DNA from: Acanthaster planci
Taxonomy: Eukaryota > Echinodermata > Asteroidea > Valvatida > Acanthasteridae
Length of the DNA stretch: 64,000 nt
Assembly: GCF_001949145.1 (NCBI RefSeq)
Contig: NW_019091386.1
Location: forward strand, 994,915 to 1,058,914
Direction of reading: 5' to 3'
Shown one piece after another: positions 40,401-51,922 of this stretch. Numbering within the stretch: position 1 is the first letter of the stretch; the number at the start of each line of letters is the position of its first letter. The notes beneath the pieces were generated by a model. That model saw only the letters and a program-made list of their open reading frames with translations. It had not been told where the DNA came from and made no database searches. Both the position numbers and the translations under genes were made by a program.

Positions 40401-43320
40401 GGAAGCCTGAGATCCAATGAGATGACTGGCACGCTTCGTCTGTGCATATGTGCACTTGAGGGACACAATCCAATCATATTCGGGCAGGTTGAGTCGTACC
40501 AACCTACGGGATTTCAGGAGCTTTGGGGGCGTCACCTGTCTTCATTGTGGGGGTATGAAAGCAAGGTCGGGTATACAAAGCATAGAGGCCTACGTTTTCA
40601 CAAACTTCGACTACTGCTCATCTGGCTCCTTGACCCACGCGAAAACGACGCTGTCGATAGAAGATGACGACGCATGAGATGAAAAAGATGACGATGATCG
40701 GGGGTGACAACAATGACGCACAGTGTGATGACGGTGATAGCGATGACAACGTACGGTGTGGCAACGACGATGACTCTACCACAGATGCTGACACCTAGAA
40801 GTTTACGGTACAGCGATTCAGCAAAGACGGTTTTCTCCCTTCTAGCTTTACCAAGATCGTGCAAGAAAGGGCAAGTTCGATTAAGGACCGTAGTTTATCC
40901 TAGTTTGGGTAACTCTGATCGGATGCACGCTAGTTGACGATGATTGGACTTGTCTAGTCAACTATTCGCGGCCAGCCTACCGGGGCTGGTCGCATCGTTG
41001 GTTGCCATAAATCGCTTTTAATAGCAGAGCGCAGGACCAGGGAGGACCAGTTATAAGGAAATTGCCGGAAAAACAGTATGCCACAAGTCAACGACCAGTT
41101 TTACTTTAATTTTGCTATTGTGCCCTTCCTGCGGCTACTTTTTCTTTCCTTTGGCCGATCGACCTGGCAACGCTTGACTAGGGTCGTTCGCACTTCGACT
41201 TCAATACACTTGCCGTGCGTACGTCACGAACCAACAACTAGTTAACTAGTGGTCCTTGATCGAACTTGCCAAAAGGTAGCCGGAAATGACATATACACAG
41301 AGAAGATCCAAAGTTGTAAAGGACATTATCGTTCCATCTTTAGGCCTAGGAGCAACATCCAAACCAAGTCTCTCCCGGAGGGTGGAGTTGATGGAGAGAG
41401 GGTGGCACTACGGATGCTGTTAGATCAATATTTGGGCACTGAGCTGAGTTACTTAACTTGCGTCATTAATCTTGAGAACAGGAGAGCGGGAAATACAACC
41501 AGGAGATGGCATTAATCAGCGTAAAGGGTCCGTGCGTCATTTTTTTTATGACCTGCACTCCTGAAACGGACGCGGGAAACATTAATCACCGACAAGGTCG
41601 ATGCGTTCGATTGAAGGGGGGGGTTAAGGTGATTATGACCTACTCCGCGAAAGCGAGCAGGTCCCATTTCGGTCGCATTTTCGCACCAAGTGCGGCTTCC
41701 CTCAGAGTCAGTTGAGCTTCGATGCCTTTTAGGCGCACCCAACGAGGGCGCTGTACATTATAGGGTGAGAAGTTGACCATGATCAGTCATTTAATCATCA
41801 TGGAAGTTGAGTTGATAACACTAGCGGCTAAGAAATTTTAACATGTGAGTAAAGCAGCATTTATTTCCCGTCATGAAGTGGTCCTCAGCCTTTCCATAAA
41901 TGAGGCGAATGTCACGACAGACCGAAACTTGAAGATTCTCGCCGAATCGAATGAGTATTTTTGGTTCGGAAGCAGGCCAAATAGGGTCGACTGCATAAAC
42001 TATTTATTAAAAAAAAGGACCAGAGCCATATTCAAGAGTTCCGCGGGCCCTAGGCAACGGCGTTCCCGCAGGCCGTACTCGGTCACAAGCACCATTGTTT
42101 ATTATCAAAGCGCTGGCTAGCGCTGGGCCTAGAGTTTCAGGTTGAAACCAACCTGCACTGATTACGAGTGCCAGCTAGTTCGAAGCGTGTTTAAAAATCG
42201 AAAATTGAAAGAGAGAAGCACACCAGGTGGTATCTCCGCCTGGCTTCAAATTTTGTCGTGGACCTCTGCACGGGTCCCATATTATGCCCGTTCGGACAAT
42301 CCAGCCTTGGAAAGAACAGATGGGCAAGACGACGTCAAAATCAAATACGCGGGCACAAGTTATATAAGAGACCAATCCAGCTTTTAAAAGAGGCTGATAA
42401 TCTGACACCGTACATGTACAACAGCTCTAGTTATGCAGGTAAAAGGCCCGTTTCAAGCCGGCAAGAGCTGGTCCGGTGGCCCTCTCCAGAGCCTCTCAGC
42501 CTACCGGGAAGTCGCCCCGAGTGCCCGGCGGGCTTGGCGCGGAGAGGCGGCGCTGGTCAGTTTATCCACTTCACGCGGGGCTCCGCGGATACGATTTCGC
42601 CCCTGAAAAGGGCTCTCCAAGAATCGGCGGCACATCAATTATTTTGTTATTTTCCTGATCGGCGGCAGGCCCTTGCATGCTCGAGTGTAGTATAGCTCCT
42701 AATGTGTGAGATGTAGGCCTGTGGTTTTTGGCCCGAGGCTTTGGCTTCCAAAAAACGGCCTTTCTGTTCCCTGCGACGTGGATTTTACTCTCTATGGCAC
42801 GATGGCGTTTCTTGTCCTTGTTGGACGGTCACACACTGCACAAGACGTTCTGGAAAGGTCACCAATTGAGAAATTCAGACCCATCAAGTGGCCCTAAATG
42901 AGCACAGGGTGCACGCATGACTCAATGGATCAACTCAGTCCGCCAAGAAGTAAGTGAACGCCTTGAAGAACTGTCTGCGAATCTGCGACCTGTTTTCCAA
43001 CGCCGCAAACACGCAGTTAAAAAAAAAAGAAAGAAATAGACTCAACCCTCCAAAACTCGAGGGCACTGGAGGTCGCGCATGATTTCGCTAAAGTCCAGTT
43101 CCAACCGCAGACGACCGAGTGCCCACGCCACATTTAGAACGACGGCACGGATTGGTGAGAATGGTTGTCGGGGGGAGAGACCTTCAGCGCGTCCAAGATG
43201 CTGAGAAATAGACTGGAACACACGTTCGTCTAGTGTGCAAACATCTGCTTACTTCGGCACACATTTCGGCACCGTTAACCTCTACCTCGCTATCGCTACC
43301 TCAGATTACATGTGGGGGGG
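37437..43320. other. Stretch with no recognised gene
   Basis: Open frames here reach 145 codons (42258-42695, plus strand) but show no recognisable domain, and frames on the other strand overlap them. The stretch includes a GATGAC-rich low-complexity patch at 40655-40783 and a 14-bp palindrome, ACTAGTTAACTAGT, near 41238. Nothing else structured was seen. Confidence 0.5.
40655..40783. repeat. Degenerate GATGAC/GACGAT low-complexity repeat
   Basis: Repeated GATGAC, GACGATGA, GGTGACAACAATGAC and similar words fill about 130 bases, with no fixed period throughout. This fits a decayed microsatellite. The open frames through it encode Thr/Met- or Val/Ile-rich strings with no domain. Confidence 0.6.
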
Positions 43321-43478
43321 TGGCCTATATAGTGGTTAGGGTTTGTAGCTTCTGATCACATGGTCGGGGGTTCGAATCCAGCTGGAGGCAGTATGTAGCG
43401 ATCTTGGGCAAGTCACTTTACCCCCATGTGCCTCTCTCCACCCAAGGGTAAATGGGTACCTGTGAGGGCAGACAGGAG
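43321..43478 (+). mobile_element. tRNA-derived SINE, first (partial) tandem copy
   Basis: The tRNA-like head has an A-box region (TAGTGGTTAGGG) and a good B-box (GGTTCGAATCC, at about 43369-43379). It is followed by the body segment GGGCAAGTCACTTTACCCCC and GTAAATGGGTACCTGTGAGG. The copy ends after this segment and a second head begins, with a repeat period of 159 bases. It lacks the 3' tail that the next copy carries. Pol III promoter boxes are those of the family; present activity is unknown. Confidence 0.85.
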
Positions 43479-43824
43479 GCATGTGGTAAAGTGGTAAGGG
43501 TTTGTAGCTTCTGATCATAGGGTCAGGGGTTCGAATCCAGCTGGTGGCAGCATGTTGTGATCCTGGGCAAGTCACTTTACCCCCATGTGCCTCTCTCCAC
43601 CCAGGAGTAAATGGGTACCTGTGAGGGTATTCGTTACGTTAGCTGCGTGCGCCTGATAGGGCAGCATCAGGCTAGTATCCTCCCCAGGGAGCTGAGATGG
43701 TTTCGGGAATGTTCAATTGTTGTGAGCCCAATATGCAGGGATAATGATGATACAGCGCCTTGACCATCAGCTGTGATGGATATGTGCGCTATTCATAATA
43801 TCCATTATTATCATCATTATTATT
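43479..43824 (+). mobile_element. tRNA-derived SINE, second copy with tail
   Basis: The head repeats the first copy with few changes and has the B-box GGTTCGAATCC near 43529. The body continues past GTACCTGTGAGG to a tail with TACAGCGCCTTGACCATC and GTGCGCTATTCATAATATCC, and ends in an ATT/ATC-rich tract (ATTATTATCATCATTATTATT-like, to about 43824). An end like this is typical of SINEs that borrow the 3' end of a partner LINE. The body may belong to one of the widespread invertebrate SINE core-domain groups, but I cannot name it from sequence alone. Confidence 0.85.
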
Positions 43825-46647
43825 GCGAGTTAAAACGGCACTGAATGCAAACAACATGTAGTTCAACTTGAAAACAACGCGCCATTTTAACCCAAACGGT
43901 TGCCTTCACACAATAATTATGTACATTTTGATGAAGGGTCCTGTGCGTCCTTTCGGGCAATATGACACGGGTAAAGGGGGAAAAATCAAATTATGAAGCT
44001 GCACAGATGTTTGATAAATACGAGCAAGAACGTATTTAAAGAACTTGACTGAACCTATCAGCCAGAGTGCAATTTCGTGAATAAAAAAAAAGTCGGTCGC
44101 AGGTAACTTGGTTGCCTGGTTAATTTTCATCCTTAATGGACAATCGATTCTGATGTTTATTTCGGTCGATGAACTAAAATGATAGTACATATGGATTTGA
44201 AGATAATTGCCCTGCCAAGAAATATAAAGGATGTTTTCACCGATGAGCTATAAGGAACAAAGACAATACTGAGCCCCGAGGAAAAAAAGCCATTATGGAT
44301 CTCCCGTTGTGAGAAACCAGAAAATACCCCGGAGCGCGTAATATGATGTGGACAGAACTGCCAGGCAATTTAAATTATAGAAAGAAAAAGAACGACGGGA
44401 AAAAAAACAGAAGTGTTTTTCTTCCACAACTTAATGGCAGGTGCTGTATTTGTCCTCGCTGAGTAACGAACGGAAATCACCCGAGAGCACCCAACGTCAG
44501 CCGGTAGCTACGGATACCCATCTGTCATCGCTGCACGGGAGTACATTCATTTTATTTTTTTTCCAAGTTATGATTATTTTCTCAAAACGCGGGCTGCACT
44601 CCCGGAGAAACTGTCTACTGTTAGCGCGGCCGATTGCGTTGGGATGGCATCTTTTTTTTCTCCTTGCAAAGGGATTAAAGGATATACTCTGCAACCCGAT
44701 CCGCTGATCCGATGCAGGAGAGGTTCGTTTTTGCCTCTTTCTACTGAAAGATATTATATAAAAAAATAACCGAATCCATTGTGATAGGCCTTTGGTACTT
44801 AAGGTGACAATAACCGCTTTCTCGATTACAAGTTCACTTCCCCCCCCCCCGATTATAACATTGCTTCGAGACCAGTCAGGAGTACACAAAGACCGTCGGG
44901 AGAGAGTAAGCTTTGCTTTGAAATACATTTTTTTGTTAATTTCCCCCTTACATGGCATATATACAGTAGGACCTACGCTGGCCAACATTTTTATTAATTG
45001 GATTACGGATCCGCCGGCTCCGGATAATACACTTTTAGAATAAAACACTTATTTATCCCGACGCAGGATTTTTAGTGTTTTGAGAGAAAAAAATTAAAAT
45101 GAACTGTATTTGATTAGTTTTCCTGATAGTGTTTTGAGTCAGCTGCAAAAAAATCGATCTCGATGTTAATTTTTACTTTTCTGTTACACCAAAAGCACTC
45201 ACTTTCTTAATGTATTTCAAGGTAATTGTTTAAAAAAAAACTTCAACATCCAATTTTCCATTTTTTCCGCCTAGACTCGCAAAATTTCATGCTATGTTCG
45301 TTATCCAATAAATTTAAAAAATGCCGGCCTTGGAACCATTCTTGTGAGTTTACAGTGACGTGGATGAGTGTTGAATTTACACGCGTGCTTCTTCAGCAAC
45401 CATCAAAGATATCAAAGTGGCCACAACAGTGCACAGGGACGGCTGTTTGAAGTGGCATTCAGTGTACGGGCGGGTACATCAGGTTGAGTACACGCACAGT
45501 AAGTGCAAGTAAAATCTCTTGCTTGTGTACTGTTGGCAAGGCGCTACTCAAAACACAAACCGGACAACCTCTCGACAACTGTTGGGAGGAAGGAAAAACA
45601 AAAATAAACTATGGGAAAATGACAGCCGTTAATGATCACTCTGCGAAATAATTAACGAGCCTAATGAGGCGTAATCGTCTTGCCAGTACGAAATAACGAC
45701 CTAACCTATGAAGACATTTCTCTCGAGCGTCGTGCACCAATGGTGGATCTGTTAGCGCGGGGGCCTATTAGGTCGTGATGCCTGACGACTGCTACATTCC
45801 TTCCCGGGGTTAAATGGTCGGGAACCTTGTTCATTGCCGGATGAATTGATGTGCCGGGGAACGTTTAACATTCAAGCCGGCTGTGATGCTATCATTCGCC
45901 AATTTTGTCCTTATGGCAAAAATGTTAGTCGCGACGCTCGGCCGAGTATGCACCCAATGCTGCCGTGCGCATCAACAGAAAATACCTGCGTGATCAATGA
46001 TGCACTTTTCGAATAAAATCATTTACTGACTCGGTCGTTGGTGAGGCTAACTTTGGAATGCATTTTCTCTCAGTTTGTCGTTTACTGACATTTCTTGGTG
46101 AAAGGGGGCAAAGGTATAAAACCCTTCTTTGTTTCGTTACTTTATTGTTTCACTTGCTTGGTCGTAATACAAGGCGGTGAATAAGGGTTTTGAAGCATCA
46201 AGAAAGTGACGCATCTTGCAGAAAAAACTTGGTGCGCAACGATTCATCAGCTGTGGTGTGGCTACTACACAGGCTATACGCCACTTCGTACTCGAACCGA
46301 TTTCCTAACATTTTCGCTGCTCATCTCGAATCTGTGCAGAGAGATTTTGTTTTCCAAAGAAATGGCCAGGTTTGGAAAGCGGTAATGTGACAACATTGCC
46401 CAGGAATAGAGCAATGTGAGGGATATTCCGTTCATCGGTTTGGACTGACAATCAAGAAAAGCCAAGGCCTGTTACTAGCATGGAAAGACGCCTTCAAGGT
46501 GACGTACAATCCCGAGGGGGCAGAGACAGGTTTTATAGGAATGTTTATGACTCTGATGAGCGGAGTAATAATGTTGCAACGATGTGGGCATGCGCATAAT
46601 GAATATGAATAATATACCCTTCACAATGCCTTCAGTGGGGTGCAAAC
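43825..46647. other. Stretch with no recognised gene
   Basis: The longest frame (183 codons, minus strand, 44497-45048) has no recognised domain, is interrupted by low-complexity lysine/arginine strings and overlaps other frames, so I do not call it. Poly-A, poly-T and poly-C runs are frequent. Confidence 0.5.
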
Positions 46648-46650
46648 CAG

Positions 46651-46891
46651 GGCCGTTTTCCAATACTTGACTTCATCTCCGTCTCAGGCTTCGTCCCCGA
46701 AACCAATCCCCGAATGTGGGCCTGAAGTGTTTCAATCAATTCGGATTACTGTAATTTTGGCTCTCTTGCATCTTACTTCATATTTGGTGGCACTATTAGA
46801 CTAATTTCTGCGCTTACAGCTTCAAAGTCGGGTAGTAAAAAAAACAATTGAAACCTGAGACGGAGCCAAAGTTGAGTATTGGAAAACGGGA
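46651..46891 (+). mobile_element. MITE copy A, 241 bp, about 42-bp terminal inverted repeats
   Basis: The left end reads GGCCGTTTTCCAATACT and continues through TCTCCGTCTCAGGCTTC. The right end, reverse-complemented, reads as the same sequence with few changes through CTCCGTCTCAGGTTTC. The element is flanked by a 3-bp direct repeat CAG (46648-46650 and 46892-46894). The inner sequence holds no coding frame, so the element is non-autonomous. It is the same family as the copy at 51681-51919 but in the opposite orientation. A 3-bp target duplication fits Harbinger-type or EnSpm-type transposons, but the site is not the TWA that Harbinger usually prefers, so the superfamily is open. Confidence 0.85.
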
Positions 46892-46894
46892 CAG

Positions 46895-49800
46895 ACCTCG
46901 CCAAAAATAACGCGCAAGCTCACGAAGTTTACAAATCTCTCATTTCTTTTAGCACGAAAACATTATAAAAAGTAACAGGAACCATACTACTCCATTAATT
47001 TTAGCAAAATGCAATCCCAGTGCCACTGAAAGTATCCGGTTTGATTTTCTCGGCCATACATTCGCAAACTTGGCATGACGAAAGAGCCCACAGGGTGAGG
47101 ATGTTGAAAATAATCTCAGTTCCATCTCGCATGAACGAGACGGGGTGGGAAGATGGATCTCCCGCGGGGCCAAGTCGTGGCGCCGCACGGCCATCGCCAC
47201 CCGGTCCAAATGACCATTATCGGACCGTGCCACTAATGCATAAATGGCTGGGGAGGGGTTGTAGACTGGACAATCGCTGCGAACCCATTGGCCGCAACAT
47301 CAGGGCAGGGCCACAAAATGACCGATTGGACAGTTCAGAATTGCCCTTAGAGGCCTATGTAGGCCTATATAATAATTATCCAACTGCGCCGAGCGGTTGG
47401 ACCGGGCATGCCTTGCGAGCATGCATGTACATTGGTGGGAGGAAACGAACAAGTTGCCCCCAGACATTCCATGCAGAAAAATCCAAATATTGATCCAGTT
47501 CTCTCTCTTTCCCCCCGTGGCAATGAGCGCCAGAACACATTCTCCCGTCTTATATTTGTTTCTCGTCCCGCAGTTGATAGTCCCCCATAACGAATGAAGT
47601 TCGTACCTGTAATCAAAGATAGGTCAATATTGGTCTGCGATTCGCAAGGGGAAACGTTTTCTGTATCAATTTCCCATAGCGCGTCATGAAAGCAATGGGG
47701 CACGCGTAAAAAGCACGTAGCCTCGCTCGTACGTACGGGCACACTGGGTCGACACCAACCGCAAGCGCGATGGTCATTCGGGAAGGGCTTCCTTCGATTA
47801 AAACATTGCTTGGGTATAACCCCCAAAAAAGCAATTAACACGTGTTCATGAAGTCAACTGTCCGTGAGACCGTGTTCAGGCGGGCGGAGCACAAACATTA
47901 CCGGGTAATTCATCATCTCCCTCGGGCACACGACGCTCGCGCCCGGCCCGCTGATGTTCAGCAAGCGAGGTAAAGAAGGCCGTTGCTATGCATCACAAAT
48001 ATTCATACTGTATAACGCATAGGATGCATTAACTATTGACCTATTGACCAAAAGGTCAGTTGCTAATTTCAACACATAATCTAAAGAAATTCCTCCTAAT
48101 CAGTTGCAACTAATTTAGTATACCGATAAAGTGAAAGCCTTCATGTACAAATATTGTTCAAAAGCTTTGCTAATTAATTCACTGAATGATGAATAGTTTT
48201 AAACTTATATTTCAGTTATTCCTTAACTACATTTTACTGCATGGAGGCCTGTCCCAGTACAAGCACCTTTCTGCCAGCTTCCATTCATCACTTGGACTGA
48301 AATGGCTCTTTATTGAGTGAGATGAATAGAAAGAAACCAAAGCAAATCAACCATTATTGCTTGCGTTCACTTCCTGGAATCAAATTAAATTTGGAAACCT
48401 TCGGCCCTTTTTATGACACCTCGGCTTCAAGCTTCAGTTCTTGTTTTAGACACGGAATGTAGGAGCTCTACGGTTTCCCCTTGAGTTCGCGAAAACCTTC
48501 CACCATTATCTGAACATGGCTCCAGGGTCGAGGCGAAGTCGAACTGTCCGAAATCAAGGCATGGTTTTCGCGCAATTGCGCAGATTTGTAGGGCCACGTG
48601 CACCGAGAGCGCCCTCTCGAGTCAGAAACTGACCTGTTGTGCGGAACGGTTTACTAAGCCACGCGAGGCTGCCGGCTAAACACAAAAACACGTGAAGCAC
48701 ATTTGACTAGCAAAGATTACAAACCTCGTTCCCGTCGTGTTGACTCGACTCCGGCCCCCCCCCACCCATCCCACTCTCCGTTACTATTAATTTTACATAT
48801 TGGGAACAAAGTTGAGCAACCACTGGGGAACCCTTTTTTCCCCCTTCTTTTCAACGACTGTGGGTTTGGTTGTCTCGACTGTCCTTACATGGTGCAGGGA
48901 ATGGCAAATGCGTGAGGTAAACTTTTTGTTGAGCTCTCATGGAAGAGTTCATTATTAAGAACGACACTGGCCCAAAATCCTGCGAGCACACGACACGTGC
49001 ACACTGAATGCACATGCGTTGCGAGGACGGCAAGTAACACACAACCTTTGGTGAGTCGGTACACTAGTCGTGACGTATCGCCTTCACAGAAATTTGTGAG
49101 AGGCACTTCGTCGTTTCCAGCGCCTTGTAGAAGCGGTAAGGGATGGGAAACGGTTGTGCATTAAAATACGCCACCAAGCAGCGGTGGCATTTCAAATTCC
49201 CATTAAAACCCATGGTGATAAATGTGACAACCATGCCTCTCAGCGAGCCATGAAGCGTGCCGAGCCGAAAATATCACTGCAGAGGTCGGTGATATCATCT
49301 GCATATGGTCCTCATTTTAACGGACCCGGGTCGTTGCTCTAACCGTCCCCTCGTAGAAAATAGTCCCATTTGGGGAGTCCCCCCCCCTTCTTGGAATACG
49401 GTCTAGGTACTGTCATGAGCAACGGCCGAACCCCCCAATGAAACAGCCGATTCCTCCGATTTACGTGGACCGTGACGCGTCAAGATCTGTGGTAAAGACC
49501 ACTTGATCAAAATAAGGACACACGCGGGAGTCCGGCACCGGGCAACAACCAGCTGTTTAGATCATTTTCGCCGATAAGAAAAAATCGCTCGTTGAGCGCG
49601 TAGGAGAGTGGCCCCCGCGTTATGCTTGACGAGCAATCCGCTTGAGGGCGAAACATTTTACAGGTGTCAAGAAAGAGGTTAACCTAGATACAGGGAGTCA
49701 ACAGGGAGAGATATCCATCATCGAAGAAATCATGCACTCTTGATATTCAAGTCAGACTCCCCACGGGTGTTTAAACGAGTAAATTTTGTCCAACTTCTGA

Positions 49801-51203
49801 ACTTTTACACCTGACAGTGCCACCTTTTGGAGTTCAAGTAATCCCTTTGAACATCTTCAAGCTTTGCCACTCCAAGGAAAACTGTCAGAACGGCAAAAGC
49901 AACGTACAATGTGCAATAATTATTGATTACAATGACGCGTCACCTCGTTGGCTTTGTTGTTGCTTTGGTCTTCCGTTGATAGTGCGTCTATTTTGATCAA
50001 AATTTGTCCCGCGGCAAAAAGTCCCTTACTGACGGATTCCGCACGTAGCCATTCACGCTCAACTGTCTTGCGTCTAATTATGATTTCTATAAAGCGCATG
50101 CGTAAAAACTTTCTCCTCACTGCATTAAAAAAGACCAATCAGAAACGAGTACAGCGAATCCTGTTAAAAATCTACTCCTTACTTTTGTCCAATCAGAGAT
50201 CTAGCACTGTATCCAAGCTACCAAGAGGACAAGCGAGCCTAGTTGGAAGTGTTCCTAGACAACACAAGATAGGTGTATTAATCCGACTGTATCAATCGAA
50301 ACGATTCAAGCGCAGTCTGCAACTTTGATCCCCGCACAGCTTTTCAACACCAAGGGCGCTGTTGACAAATCAAGCGATTTCTGTCTTTCAAATTTACCAA
50401 AACGTATGGACCGAATCACGTCATGATGCGAGACGTCAATCCAAACTTGATCCCGGCAGCAGAATGCACACCGCAATGCGAATTCACATGCGCCCGAAGG
50501 TTGACAAGCGTCGCTCAAGCCGGCAACAACCCTCTTGATCTTCCTCCTAGTAAAAAAAAAATCTGTCAGTTAGCTCGTAACGTGTCTGGGCCCCAGCAGA
50601 AACACTGCTCTCGTCGAGAGGATACTTTTACCGGGGAATACATTTTGGGGAGAATATTCGGTGACAGACGGTCACATTACGGCGGCCTTAGGTTAAAAGC
50701 TGAGTAAAGAGACGCGGCATGTTTCCCAATGCCTGCAATGCCCCTCGACGCCAACAACATTCGCCAAGTATAAGTCCTGCATTAAACAGGGGTGTTTTCC
50801 GGCTAGACATGCAAGGTGCATGTACATTTTCGCTCGAGCCCCAGTGTTCGGAGTTGCAGTCGCTCGACAGTGTTTTCCATTGTACACGCGTCTCAATTGT
50901 GTTCCGAGTTTCAGATCCTGCGATGCAAATGCGACGACGGCTCGGTTGGGTATTTTGAATCCGGGACATATTTCTGAGGACAAACGACGATTAATGCATC
51001 CATTTGATAGGTTTTTACAAATGGCGATTGATGACAGATACCGCCGCACACATTCTGGCGAAATGTGCTGGAGATGTTATGACTGTGGATGTAAAATAAA
51101 GCAGGGAACACAACGATGACACGACTGACGCTGCAATATGCGACACTCGACAACGCAAGACAGTCCATAGCGAGGCACACGAATCCCGCAATACGGGTGA
51201 TTC
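46895..51203. other. Stretch with no recognised gene, between two MITE copies
   Basis: Two overlapping frames of about 157 codons on opposite strands (47020-47493 plus and 47365-47841 minus) and several of 90-126 codons show no domain. A small cluster of AGGTCA-like half-sites lies at 48036-48058. I found no transposase frame that would make the flanking MITE copies ends of one larger element. Confidence 0.5.
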
Positions 51204-51351
51204 ACAATAGTGCGCATCCAAGAGTTTGCAACGCGTCGACCAATCACAACGCGCGACATTTGTCGATCCTTTCCAAACGCGCAATGGGTCGACAGATTTC
51301 GCGCATTGTGATTGGCCAACGCGTTGCAAACTCTGGGAAGCGCACTATTGT
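51204..51351. mobile_element. Hairpin (fold-back) element, 65-bp arms, 18-bp loop
   Basis: The left arm (51204-51268) starts ACAATAGTGCGC and contains GAGTTTGCAACGCGT and CCAATCACAA. The right arm (51287-51351) is its reverse complement at 57 of 65 positions by my count. Only 18 bases separate the arms, so the transcript or single strand would fold into one long stem. Differences are mostly transitions, as expected of an ageing insertion. No target duplication was certain. It resembles a fold-back MITE and is unrelated in sequence to the 240-bp MITE family nearby. Confidence 0.85.
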
Positions 51352-51680
51352 AAAACGCATGTGTTATTTTCCGTCAGTATCCTAAGAAATCTCACAAAAG
51401 CCGCGCTATCCCATCAACCCGTCGGACTTATTTCCTCATCACATTTAATGTAATAGCACACGCTGTCCATTGTTAACTGCGTTAAAGTCTTTTTAAGTTT
51501 CACACTGTTCTATAAGGTATCGCTTTTGCATTGATTTCCAATGGGTCTCGAGCTGGACCAAGAGAGAGTAACGGCGGCTACTTTGGTCGGAACTGAACTT
51601 CCCTGGTTCACGAACGACTAGGAAACGCACGCGATACGGTTGCATCGCTACCAACAAAATTAACACTCCAGGCCCATTTG

Positions 51681-51919
51681 GGCCGTTTCCAATACTCAAC
51701 TTCGGCCCCGTCTCAGGCTTCAACTGTTTTTTTACTAGCTGACTTTGAAGCTGTAAGCGCAGTAATCAGTCTAATAGTGCCACAGAACATCAAATAAGAT
51801 GCAACAAAGCCAAAAATTACAGTAATTCAATTTAATTTAAACGCTTCAGGCCCACACTCGGGGATTGGTTTTGGGAACGAAGCCTGAGACGGAGACGAAT
51901 TGAGTACTGGAAAACGGCC
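51681..51919 (-). mobile_element. MITE copy B, 239 bp, inverted relative to copy A
   Basis: The ends read GGCCGTTTCCAATACTCAAC on the left and, reverse-complemented on the right, GGCCGTTTTCCAGTACTCAA, followed inward by CTCCGTCTCAGGCTTC. The reverse complement of the interior matches copy A along its whole length, for example GGCACTATTAGACT and GCGCTTACAGCTTCAAAGTC. The flanking 3-bp direct repeat is TTG (51678-51680 and 51920-51922). Both copies having a perfect 3-bp flank supports these boundaries. Confidence 0.87.
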
Positions 51920-51922
51920 TTG

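Noticed and set aside
42258-42695. 145-codon plus-strand open frame
   Set aside because: No domain, and overlapping frames in other phases; coding style differs along its length.
44497-45048. 183-codon minus-strand open frame
   Set aside because: No recognisable domain, patchy low-complexity strings, and overlapping frames on the other strand; no splice or neighbour support.
47020-47841. Two frames of about 157 codons on opposite strands
   Set aside because: No motif in either, and the overlap on opposite strands suggests chance open frames in GC-richer DNA.
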